Shown one piece after another: positions 1-7,100 of a stretch of 11,733 nt of DNA. Both the position numbers and the translations under genes were made by a program. How positions within the stretch are numbered: the first letter of the stretch is position 1; each line of letters begins with the position of its first letter. Source of the stretch: an uncultured Verrucomicrobiota bacterium (GTDB taxonomy: Bacteria; Verrucomicrobiota; Kiritimatiellia; RFP12; UBA1067); contig CAMPAF010000059.1 in the NCBI GenBank assembly GCA_946631535.1, positions 1 to 11,733 on the forward strand. Direction: 5' to 3'. Under the pieces are notes generated by a model. That model had not been told where the DNA came from. It worked only from the letters and a program-made list of their open reading frames with translations, and did no database searches.

Positions 1-82
1 AAATAGTTGTTTCCAATCATCAGAAGGCTCGGCGCTGAATTACGCAGATGCGCCCGGCTTGATCGGGCAGGCCACTTTGCGC

Positions 83-112
83 TTGTGCGCGGCGGGGATG
101 AAATGTTACAAT
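83..112 (+). promoter_or_regulatory. Putative promoter, extended -10 type, upstream of the GH127 remnant
   Basis: A TTGTGC -35-like hexamer lies at 83-88, followed by an 18-bp spacer and TACAAT at 107-112. TG is at 104-105, giving the extended -10 form TGTTACAAT. The same TGnTAnAAT pattern precedes three other transcription units in the window, which is the main support. The predicted transcript would carry a leader of about 25 nt, with a GGAG ribosome binding site at about 135-138 before the ATG at 144. The -35 match is weak. Positions 1-82 hold nothing else I can name. Confidence 0.5.
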
Positions 113-143
113 CCATCCCTCCTATGAAAAAACGGAGATTACG

Positions 144-685
144 ATGAAAAGGCTATTCTGGCTTTCGGTCGCCCTCGTGGCGGCTGGAGCGTACGCGGAG
201 ATGCGCCCCGACGGGCATTTCGGCAAGCGGCTCGACAAGATGCTCGCGAACCACGTGGAGGCAACCGACCCCGTGAAGCTCGCCGCCCTTTACCGCGGAG
301 ACGAAGGGACACTGGCAGACGGAGTTCTGGGGCAAGTACATGCACGCGGCCGCATCCCGTCGTTCGCGGCGGGGGCATCGGTGAAGATCAACGGCAAGCC
401 CGTGGACGCGAAGCTTCCCCCCGGCGGCTACTGCGAGCTGCGCCGCAAGTGGCGGAACGGCGAGATCGTGGAGCTGACGCTGCCGATGCCGGTGCGGACG
501 ATCCCGCGATGTTCATGTCCGTGACGGGCATCCTGCCCATGGGCTCGCACGACGAGGACAAGGGCCAGGAGTGCCACCCGCGCGCGGTCCACTTCACGGA
601 TTACGCCTCGGCCGGCAACGTCTGGCGTCCCGACAACCGCTACCGCGTGTGGCTGCCCGCCCTCATCCGCGGCCGCGAGTACTGA
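144..685 (+). pseudogene. Decayed GH127 (beta-L-arabinofuranosidase-type) secreted glycoside hydrolase
   Basis: This is a gene fragment of about 540 nt where GH127 enzymes usually have 600-800 codons. ATG 144 starts a clear signal peptide (MKRLFWLSVALVAAGAYA) followed by a GH127-like N-terminal stretch (NHVEATDPVKLAALYR). The expected next motif, WQTEFWGKYMHAAA, is present at about 313-354 but in the +1 frame, so a frameshift lies near 290-312. Sequence then jumps, back in the first frame, to a GH127 C-terminal piece (VKINGKPVDAK, then ELRRKWRNGEIVELTLPMPVR, about 381-498). The catalytic barrel is therefore missing. A further frame change near 494-509 leads to a last C-terminal piece (FTDYASAGNVWRPDNRYRVWLP) ending with TGA at about 683. 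The product cannot be a working hydrolase; it once probably removed arabinofuranose from plant-type glycans. The family call rests on motif memory. An assembly deletion is an alternative to true decay. Confidence 0.72.
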
Positions 686-692
686 CGGCCTC

Positions 693-721
693 TTGCGCCG
701 CGCGCGCGGGCGTGCTAGAAT
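693..721 (+). promoter_or_regulatory. Putative promoter of the lactonase-to-phosphoesterase operon, predicted leaderless
   Basis: TTGCGC at 693-698, a 17-bp spacer and TAGAAT at 716-721, with TG at 713-714, give the extended form TGCTAGAAT. The downstream ATG at 728 lies 7 nt after the last base of the -10 hexamer, where transcription normally starts. The mRNA would then begin at or next to the start codon. No convincing Shine-Dalgarno sequence fits between 722 and 727, which agrees with leaderless translation. Confidence 0.55.
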
Positions 722-727
722 AGGCGC

Positions 728-2641
728 ATGAGAAAACTGGCAATTGTGGCCGCAGTCGCGGCCGTGGCGCTCGCCGCGTGCGGCGGGGCGAAGCAGATCG
801 GGTACATCGGCGCGAGTAGCGGCGTCAAGCCGAACGCGCTCAAGATCGTGGAGGTGGACGTCGAGACTGGCGAGATCGCCGTGCGCGGTTCGCTGCCCGT
901 GGCGAACGCCACGTACATCGCCGTCAACCGCGCGCGGACGCGCCTCTACACGTCCCTCGCGGATCCGTCCGGCGAGAAGGGCAAGAACGGCGGCGTGGCC
1001 GTGTACGCGCTCGATGCGTCGGGCGCTGCGCCCACGCACCTCGAGACGCTCATGACGGGCCATCCCGCGCCCTGCCACCTCTCGCTCTCGCCCGACGAGA
1101 AGAAGCTCGTGTTCGCGGAGTACGGACGCGGCACGGCCGGCTGGGTGGACCTCAAGGCGGACGGCACGTTCGCGAAGGAGACGCTCATGGGGATCGTGTC
1201 GGAGGACCCGACAGGACCGAGCAAGCCGCGCCAGGACCGTCCGCACTGCCACTGCGCGCGCGTGACGCCCGACGGAAAGTACATCTGCATCGTCGACCTC
1301 GGCACTGACCGCGTGAAGATCTATTCGGCGGCGACCGGCGCGTTCGTGCGCGACCTCGTCACCACGCCCGCCGGGGCCGGTCCGCGCCACATCACGTTCC
1401 ATCCCAACGGACGCTTCGCCTTCCTCCTCTTCGAGCTTGAGAACTACGTGACGAGCTACAGCTACGAGGACGGCAAGTTCACGCCGATACAGCAGCACAA
1501 GCTCACGCCGGAGGGCTTCACCGACTTCTCCAAGGCCGCCGCCATCAAGCTCTCCGCGGACGGCAAGGAGCTATACTGCTCGAACCGCGGCCACGAGTCC
1601 ATCGCCGTGTTCTCCGTCGATGCCGCCACGGGTACGCTCGCGCGCCGCGGCATCGTGAAGCTGCAAGGCGCCTTCCCGTGGGACTTCGAGGTGCTTCCAG
1701 CCTCAAGCGTTTTCGCGGTCGGGTTCCAGAAGGACGGCGTGCTGCGCACGTACCGCTACGACGCGGCGGCCTGCACGCTTTCGCCGCTCGCCGAGGCGAA
1801 GGACATGGGCTCGATCTTCTGCACCTGCTTCCTCCCCGTCTCCGGTTGCGGTACGCCCCCAGAAGCGAAAACGCTCGCGCTGCGCGCGGGCACATGCAAC
1901 GTGAGATACGACAACAAGGGCGACGACAAGGCCGGAAACGGCTGGAAGGACCGCAAGGGCGATCTCTTCGCCCTCATCCGCAAGCTGGACATGGATGTCT
2001 TCGGCATGCAGGAGGTGCACGAGAACCAGTGCCGCGACATCATAGACGGTTTGCCGGAATGGGCGATTGTCGACGACTATGACGTGACGACGGCGGTCGC
2101 CTACCGGAAGAGCCGCTTCGACCTCGTCAAGAAGGGCGTGTTCTGGCTTTCGGAGACGCCCGACGTCCCGCGTTCCCTCGGCTGGGGCGCGAAGAACATC
2201 CGTCCGTGCCTGTGGATGATACTTTCGGACAAGGCGACGGGCCGCAGGTTCTGCTTCATCAACACGCATACCGACCACCGCGTTCCTCGTGCGCGTATCG
2301 AGGGCATGAAGCTCATCATGGAGCGCATGAAGGCGTTCAGCGAGGGTCTGCCGATCGTGTTCGTCGGCGACCACAACTGTGGCCCGGCCACCGAGCCTGC
2401 CGCCGAGGCGCGCAAGCACCTAAAGGACGCCCGCGACATCTCGGAGGTGAAGGACCCCGGCCCGATCAACACGTTCCACGCCTGGGGGAAGATCAAGGAC
2501 ATCGACTGGCGGCGCTGCGACTACATCTACGTCTCCGACGGTATCCGCGTGAAGAACTTCGTCACGCACGACGACAAGCGGCCGGGCCTTGACCGCTATC
2601 CCACCGACCACTACCTGCTCACGGCGGACCTTGAGTTTTGA
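728..2641 (+). CDS. Lipoprotein fusing a lactonase-family beta-propeller to an endonuclease/exonuclease/phosphatase domain
   Basis: The 637-residue product starts with a lipoprotein signal, lipobox LAAC with lipidated Cys18, so it should sit on an envelope membrane facing the periplasm. Residues about 24-370 match the seven-bladed 6-phosphogluconolactonase-like family (PF10282), with repeats such as HCHCARVTPDGKYICIVDLG, GPRHITFHPNGRFAF and LYCSNRGHESIAVF. Residues about 385-637 are an EEP-family metal-dependent phosphoesterase. Visible active-site motifs are GTCNVRYDN, MQE (Glu429), NTHTDHR (His514, Asp516), GDHNC (Asp548, Asn550) and TDH (Asp627, His628); all key positions look intact, although GDHN replaces the usual GDFN. 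The two parts meet at VSGC (Cys374), itself a perfect lipobox, so two adjacent lipoprotein genes probably fused. The export signal argues against a role in the cytosolic pentose phosphate pathway. The substrates are unknown. It is the first gene of the plus-strand run. Confidence 0.85.
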   Translation: MRKLAIVAAVAAVALAACGGAKQIGYIGASSGVKPNALKIVEVDVETGEIAVRGSLPVANATYIAVNRARTRLYTSLADPSGEKGKNGGVAVYALDASGAAPTHLETLMTGHPAPCHLSLSPDEKKLVFAEYGRGTAGWVDLKADGTFAKETLMGIVSEDPTGPSKPRQDRPHCHCARVTPDGKYICIVDLGTDRVKIYSAATGAFVRDLVTTPAGAGPRHITFHPNGRFAFLLFELENYVTSYSYEDGKFTPIQQHKLTPEGFTDFSKAAAIKLSADGKELYCSNRGHESIAVFSVDAATGTLARRGIVKLQGAFPWDFEVLPASSVFAVGFQKDGVLRTYRYDAAACTLSPLAEAKDMGSIFCTCFLPVSGCGTPPEAKTLALRAGTCNVRYDNKGDDKAGNGWKDRKGDLFALIRKLDMDVFGMQEVHENQCRDIIDGLPEWAIVDDYDVTTAVAYRKSRFDLVKKGVFWLSETPDVPRSLGWGAKNIRPCLWMILSDKATGRRFCFINTHTDHRVPRARIEGMKLIMERMKAFSEGLPIVFVGDHNCGPATEPAAEARKHLKDARDISEVKDPGPINTFHAWGKIKDIDWRRCDYIYVSDGIRVKNFVTHDDKRPGLDRYPTDHYLLTADLEF

Positions 2642-2670
2642 GCTTTAGAGAATAAGGAAAGGAACAGATC

Positions 2671-4062
2671 ATGTCGACGAACAAGAAATGCGAATGCGGC
2701 TGCGGAGCCGACACCGGTTTTCAGGCGCCTCTCAAGGCGCTCAACTTCTTGAGGGCGCACGCCCACAGGGCCGCGCAGACGGTCGCGGTGGCATGGGAGC
2801 GCGAGGACGGTCACGTCTACCGCTACGACCTGGCGATCCCCGCGCGCATCCATCCTGCGATGCTGCCCGGCGTCCGCCACCTGGTGGAGCGAGTGGCGAA
2901 GTTCGTGCTGTGGAGCGCCGGCGGCTGGAAGCTGTACCTCGCCGGCCCGGACGAGATCGTCAAGCCGGTCGCGAAGGCGTACACGAAGAAGGGCGCGCGT
3001 GCGTTCGACTACGAGTTCTTCAAAGACCTCTACGGACGCCCGATCGAGACGGCGATCCTGCCGCTCAGGAAGATGCCCGTCACGTGCGAGCGCGAGGTGG
3101 TGGTGAAGGGCAACACCAACGGCAACCGCATCGGCTTCGACCTCGGCGCGAGCGACTTCAAGATTTCCGCGCTCAAGCGCGGCAAGGTCGTGTTCTCCAA
3201 GGAGTTTCCCTGGGACCCGCGCAACCAGCCCGATCCCGAGTACCACTACGAGAAGCTCTCTGCCGGCCTCGAGGAGGCGGCGGTGGCGCTGGGCGGCAAG
3301 GTAGACGCCATCGGCGGCTCCACCGCGGGAACGCTCGAGGGCAAGCGGCTCGGCCCCGCCTCGCTCATCCGCGCGGTCCTAGAGAAGGCGCCTGAGAAGA
3401 AGGAGATCGCGCGCAACCTCTTCACGCGGATCGAGGAGGAGTGGCAGTGCCCGTTCGAGGTGTTCAACGACGGCGACGTGACCGCGCTCGCGGGCGCGAT
3501 CGCGATGAAGCGCACGGGCATCCTCGGCATCGCGATGGGCTCCTCCGAGGCCGCGGGCTACATCAACCAGAAGGGCGCGCTCACTGGCCGCATCAGCGAG
3601 CTCGCGTTCGCGCCGGTGGACCTGAACCCGAACGCAGCGAAGGACGAGTGGAGCGGCGACGCGGGCGTCGGCGCGATGTACTTCTCGCAGCAGGCCGTGG
3701 ACCACCTCGCACGGCAGTTCGGCATGAAGTTCCCGAAGGCGATGAAGCTGCCCGAGCGGCTCAAGGCCGTGCAGGCGGCGATGGAGAAGCGCGAGGAGCT
3801 GGCGCTGCGCGTGTACCTGATGATAGGTCGCTACCTCGCGAACGCGGCGGCGTGGTACCACGAGTTCTACGACTACTCTAACCTCATGATCCTCGGGCGC
3901 GTGACCAGCGGCTTCGGCGGCGACATCATCCTCAACACGGCCCGCATGGGCCTCGAGGCGGTGGACCCGATGCTCGCGGAGCAGATCGACATATTCATGC
4001 CGGACGAGAAGGCGCGCCGCCTCGGGCAGTCCGTGGCCGCCGCGCAGATCCCGACGCTCTGA
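2671..4062 (+). CDS. Divergent ROK-fold protein (sugar-kinase-like) lacking the family zinc site
   Basis: The protein has 463 residues, no signal peptide and no HTH domain, and is presumably cytosolic. Residues about 154-440 have the ROK/ASKHA layout: IGFDLGASDFK at 154-164 (phosphate-1 loop), NDGD at 266-269 with Asp267 at the position of the ROK catalytic base, and a degenerate second phosphate loop, AMGSSEAAGYI, from 288. The family zinc segment is altered. GEIGH-like sequence is SELAF (309-313, His replaced by Phe), and the CxCGxxGCxE region reads SGDAGVGAM (328-336) without cysteines. About 150 extra N-terminal residues precede the kinase fold and begin with an unusual Cys cluster, CECGCG (Cys7, 9, 11). 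A strong ribosome binding site (AAGGAAAGG) lies in the 29-nt gap after the previous gene. It may phosphorylate a sugar released by the neighbouring hydrolases or act as a sugar sensor. Activity is uncertain given the altered loop. Confidence 0.7.
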   Translation: MSTNKKCECGCGADTGFQAPLKALNFLRAHAHRAAQTVAVAWEREDGHVYRYDLAIPARIHPAMLPGVRHLVERVAKFVLWSAGGWKLYLAGPDEIVKPVAKAYTKKGARAFDYEFFKDLYGRPIETAILPLRKMPVTCEREVVVKGNTNGNRIGFDLGASDFKISALKRGKVVFSKEFPWDPRNQPDPEYHYEKLSAGLEEAAVALGGKVDAIGGSTAGTLEGKRLGPASLIRAVLEKAPEKKEIARNLFTRIEEEWQCPFEVFNDGDVTALAGAIAMKRTGILGIAMGSSEAAGYINQKGALTGRISELAFAPVDLNPNAAKDEWSGDAGVGAMYFSQQAVDHLARQFGMKFPKAMKLPERLKAVQAAMEKREELALRVYLMIGRYLANAAAWYHEFYDYSNLMILGRVTSGFGGDIILNTARMGLEAVDPMLAEQIDIFMPDEKARRLGQSVAAAQIPTL

Positions 4063-4095
4063 CGCCGTCCGCCCCGACGGGCGAGAAAGGTAAAG

Positions 4096-6084
4096 ATGAA
4101 GAGATTGGCAGTTGTCCTTGTCACGCTTGCCGGCATGGCCGGCGGCGCGGCCTCCGCGCATCAGGGAACGCTCGGTTTCGTCGATCCGCTCGTAGGCACC
4201 GAGGGGAGCGGATCGCAGTACGGCGGGATGATGCCCTACACGGGCGTTCCGTTCGGCTCGTTCCACATGGTGCCCATGCCCCGCCTCAACCGCGTCGGCC
4301 AGCTGAGCTTCAACTCTGCCGACGAGTCGCTCATCGGCTTCATCCTCACGCGCCAGCCCGCCATCTGGATGGGCGACTGGGGCGAGGTGCGCATACCGAT
4401 CGAGCCGGCAAAGATCGAGAAGGCCGAGTACACTCCCTACCTCGGGCGCGTCACTGCGGGCGGCCGCACGTTCGAGTACACCGCCACGGCGCACGCCGCG
4501 TGGCTGCGCGGCAACTTGCGGAACATCCGCCTCCTCGACGGATACTGCTCGAACCGCGACGACGAGAACCTCGGCTATCCGCTCCCCAACTTCAGGGGCT
4601 GGCGCTGCGTGAGGAACGTCAGGGGCGGGATGCAGATAGGCGTGTCGCTCATCTCGCTCGAGCAGGCGCGGGCGAACCTCGAGAGGGAAATCGGCGGCAA
4701 GACGTTCGAGGCCGTGGTGGCCGAGACTAAGGCCGAGTGGGAGCGGTACTTCTCGCGCGTCGATATCGATGCGCCGGACGACGTGAAGACCATCTTCTAC
4801 ACCGGCCTCTACCACACGCTCCTATATCCCCGGCAGATCGACGAGGCCGGACGCTACTACTCGGCCTTCGACGACAAGGTCCACGAGGGCACCATGTACA
4901 GCTGCTACTCGCTGTGGGACACCTACCGCGCCGAGCATCCGTGGCTGACGCTCGTCGCGCCCGAGCGCGTGGACGGCATGATGCAGGCGCTCCTCGAGAT
5001 GTACCGCGAGGGCGGGTGGCTGCCGAAGTGGCCGAATCCGGGCTACACGGGCATCATGGTCGGCGCGCCTGCGGAGGTCGTGCTGGCCGAGGCGTATGCG
5101 AAGGGGTTCCGCGGGTTCGACCTCGCCCTCGCCTACGAGGCCGTGAAGAAGAACGCGACCATCCCGCAGAAAGGCGACGACGCGTGCGACTGGCGGGACA
5201 GGGGACAGTTCGGGCGCACGCCGGAGACGCGCGGCGGGCTGAAGAGCTACATGGAGCGGGGGTACGTCTCGTGCGACCTCACGCGCGAGTCGGTGTCGCG
5301 CACGCAGGACTTCGGCCTCGCGGACTGCGCGGCGGCGATCCTCGCCGAGGCGACGGGGCACGGCGATGACGCCGCGGCGTTCCGCCGCCGCTCGAAGAGC
5401 TACACGAACCTATGGGACTCCGCCACGAGGAAGTTCCTGCCGCGCCGGTCCGACGGTTTGCTCGTGCCGCGCGACAGGCTGCGCAACCCGTACCACGACT
5501 ACTGCGAGCAGTCGCCGGAGACGGGCGTCTGGGCCGTGCCGTTCGACACGGACGGCCTGGTCTCGCTGCTCGGCGGCAAGGAGGAGGCCGTCAGGCGGCT
5601 TGACGAGTTCTTCGACACCCTCTTCTGGGTGCCGGAGCGCGGCAACAGCTCCATCCACGGCAACGAGCCGTCGCACCACTGTGCCTACCTCTACAACCGC
5701 TTCGGCGCGCCAGAGAAGACGCAGCGGCGCGTGCGCGAGATCCTCACGCGCGCGTACTCCACGAACCGCAAGGGCTTCGACGGGAACGAGGATTGCGGGC
5801 AGATGAGCGCATGGTACATTCTTTCCGCGCTCGGCTTCTATCCGCTCGACCCCGCGAGCGGGGAGTACGAGCTCGGCTCGCCGCTCGTGAAGGGCGCGCG
5901 GCTTCGGATCGGTGCGCCTTACACGCCGGCGACGCTGGAGATCCGCGTCAAGGGCTACGCGCCCGACCGCTGGCGCGTCCGCCGCGCGACGCTGAACGGC
6001 GTCGAGCTGAAGGACTGGCGCGTCCGCCATGCCGACCTCGTCAAGGGCGGCGTGCTGGAGTTCGAGATGGCCGGCGCGGAATGA
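4096..6084 (+). CDS. Secreted GH92 alpha-mannosidase, shortened in the N-terminal domain
   Basis: The product has 662 residues, and a signal peptide (MKRLAVVLVTLAGMAGGAASA) is cleaved before His22. GH92 enzymes are calcium-dependent exo-alpha-mannosidases, commonly alpha-1,2, that trim N-glycans and mannans. Diagnostic motifs run in order: FVDPLVGTEG near the mature N terminus, SLWDTYRAEHPW (from Ser272), GGWLPKWPNPGY, HGNEPSHH (Glu524, the position usually given for the general acid) and GNEDCGQMSAWYILSALGFYP (Glu565, Asp566). The catalytic domain looks intact. Family members are usually about 740-780 residues. The missing length appears to come from the N-terminal beta-sandwich, roughly residues 130-195, where the sequence runs abruptly from TATAHAAWLRGN to LLDGYCSNRDDENLGYPLPNF and then to QIGVSLISLEQA. 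It starts 33 nt after the ROK gene with GAAAGG upstream. Its product could supply mannose to the ROK protein, but that link is only positional. Confidence 0.9.
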   Translation: MKRLAVVLVTLAGMAGGAASAHQGTLGFVDPLVGTEGSGSQYGGMMPYTGVPFGSFHMVPMPRLNRVGQLSFNSADESLIGFILTRQPAIWMGDWGEVRIPIEPAKIEKAEYTPYLGRVTAGGRTFEYTATAHAAWLRGNLRNIRLLDGYCSNRDDENLGYPLPNFRGWRCVRNVRGGMQIGVSLISLEQARANLEREIGGKTFEAVVAETKAEWERYFSRVDIDAPDDVKTIFYTGLYHTLLYPRQIDEAGRYYSAFDDKVHEGTMYSCYSLWDTYRAEHPWLTLVAPERVDGMMQALLEMYREGGWLPKWPNPGYTGIMVGAPAEVVLAEAYAKGFRGFDLALAYEAVKKNATIPQKGDDACDWRDRGQFGRTPETRGGLKSYMERGYVSCDLTRESVSRTQDFGLADCAAAILAEATGHGDDAAAFRRRSKSYTNLWDSATRKFLPRRSDGLLVPRDRLRNPYHDYCEQSPETGVWAVPFDTDGLVSLLGGKEEAVRRLDEFFDTLFWVPERGNSSIHGNEPSHHCAYLYNRFGAPEKTQRRVREILTRAYSTNRKGFDGNEDCGQMSAWYILSALGFYPLDPASGEYELGSPLVKGARLRIGAPYTPATLEIRVKGYAPDRWRVRRATLNGVELKDWRVRHADLVKGGVLEFEMAGAE

Positions 6085-6128
6085 GAAGATATGCTTGGCA
6101 TGCGAAACGCAACGAAAGGCACAATGAG

Positions 6129-7100
6129 ATGAACGCAACTTGCGAAAAGACGACGCGGCGCGGATTCCTCGCCGGAACGGCGGCGTTTGCCGCGCTGGGC
6201 GCGGCGGGATGCGCCACCAAGGCGGCCGCGGGCGCGCTCGATCCGGAGGCGATCGGCCTCATATCGGACATCCACGTGGGCCTGCCGCTCGCGCGGCAGA
6301 AGTACAAGACGATGCGCGACTATCCGCACCAGCCGGCCGCGACGCAGGCGCTCGTGCGCGAGATCCTCTCGTTGCCGCGCCCGCCGGCGAACGTGCTCTG
6401 CCTGGGCGACATCTCGCTGGCGTTCGGCGAGCCGGAAGACTACGATATCGCCGCCGAGTCGCTCAAGCCGCTCATGGACGCCGGCATCAAGGTGACTTGC
6501 GCCATGGGCAACCACGACATCCGCGCAGAGTTCCTCAGGTGCTTCCCGGGATACGACACGGCGACCAAGGTGCCGGGACGGTTCGTCTCGGTGGTGAACA
6601 CGCCGCATGCCGACTTCATCCTGCTCGATTCCCTCGTGGAGCCGGCCAAGCGCGGCAGCTACGGCGCCTGCACGAAGAAGGGACTAGGCAAGGAGCAGCT
6701 CGACTGGCTGAACGACGCGATCGCCTCCGCCACGCGCCCGACGTTCCTCTGCTCGCACCATCCCGCGTCCGGGCTAGGCATCCCGATGTCAATCTACAAG
6801 AACAGGATCGTGCCCGGCTACCTGCACGGGCACACGCACCAGTGGACGACGGGCTACCTGCGCGGCGACTTCGACGAGAACGCGCGCATGCTGAGGGAGG
6901 TCGGCATCCCGACGTTGGGCTTCGAATGGGACGTGGGTTGGGGGCTCTTGCGCACGACGGCGAAGGGAGCGACGCTCCTCTGCAACGCCCGCGACTTCTA
7001 CTACCCGCTGCCCAAGCCGAAGGCGGAACGCCCCGCGGAGTGGGACATGCACGTGCGCGACTGGGCCGGCCGCACGATCGGCTTCTCGTTCGAGGCCTAG
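6129..7100 (+). CDS. Tat-exported calcineurin-like metallophosphoesterase
   Basis: A product of 323 residues. The N terminus has a twin-arginine motif (TTRRGFLAG) and a hydrophobic stretch ending in AAGC, so it is probably exported folded and possibly lipidated. The metal-binding motifs of PF00149 appear in order: DIH (Asp47, His49), GD (Asp94), GNHD (Asn128, His129), SHHP (from His210) and GHTH (His235, His237). Members hydrolyse phosphomonoesters or diesters with a two-metal centre; the substrate cannot be told from sequence. I chose ATG 6129 because it gives a normal Tat signal and has GAAAGG nine bases upstream. ATG 6081, in the same frame, overlaps the GH92 stop as ATGA and would add 16 residues, so it is a real alternative. 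The gene closes the operon, and its TAG stop overlaps the stop of the convergent gene. Exported phosphoesterases of this kind often sit in glycan or phosphate scavenging loci. Confidence 0.88.
   Translation: MNATCEKTTRRGFLAGTAAFAALGAAGCATKAAAGALDPEAIGLISDIHVGLPLARQKYKTMRDYPHQPAATQALVREILSLPRPPANVLCLGDISLAFGEPEDYDIAAESLKPLMDAGIKVTCAMGNHDIRAEFLRCFPGYDTATKVPGRFVSVVNTPHADFILLDSLVEPAKRGSYGACTKKGLGKEQLDWLNDAIASATRPTFLCSHHPASGLGIPMSIYKNRIVPGYLHGHTHQWTTGYLRGDFDENARMLREVGIPTLGFEWDVGWGLLRTTAKGATLLCNARDFYYPLPKPKAERPAEWDMHVRDWAGRTIGFSFEA

Noticed and set aside
2..125. An open frame from the left edge to TGA at about 125
   Set aside because: It overlaps the promoter at 83-112, has no recognisable sequence, and is short enough to be chance.
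4070..4083. A small hairpin (CGCCC-CGAC-GGGCG) between the ROK and GH92 genes
   Set aside because: It has only five pairs and no T-run in GC-rich DNA. It is expected by chance and there is no sign of termination.
3379..4815. A 478-codon minus-strand open frame across the ROK and GH92 genes
   Set aside because: It is Arg/His/Val-rich with no domain-like motifs and lies opposite two well-supported genes. GC-rich codon use produces such shadows.
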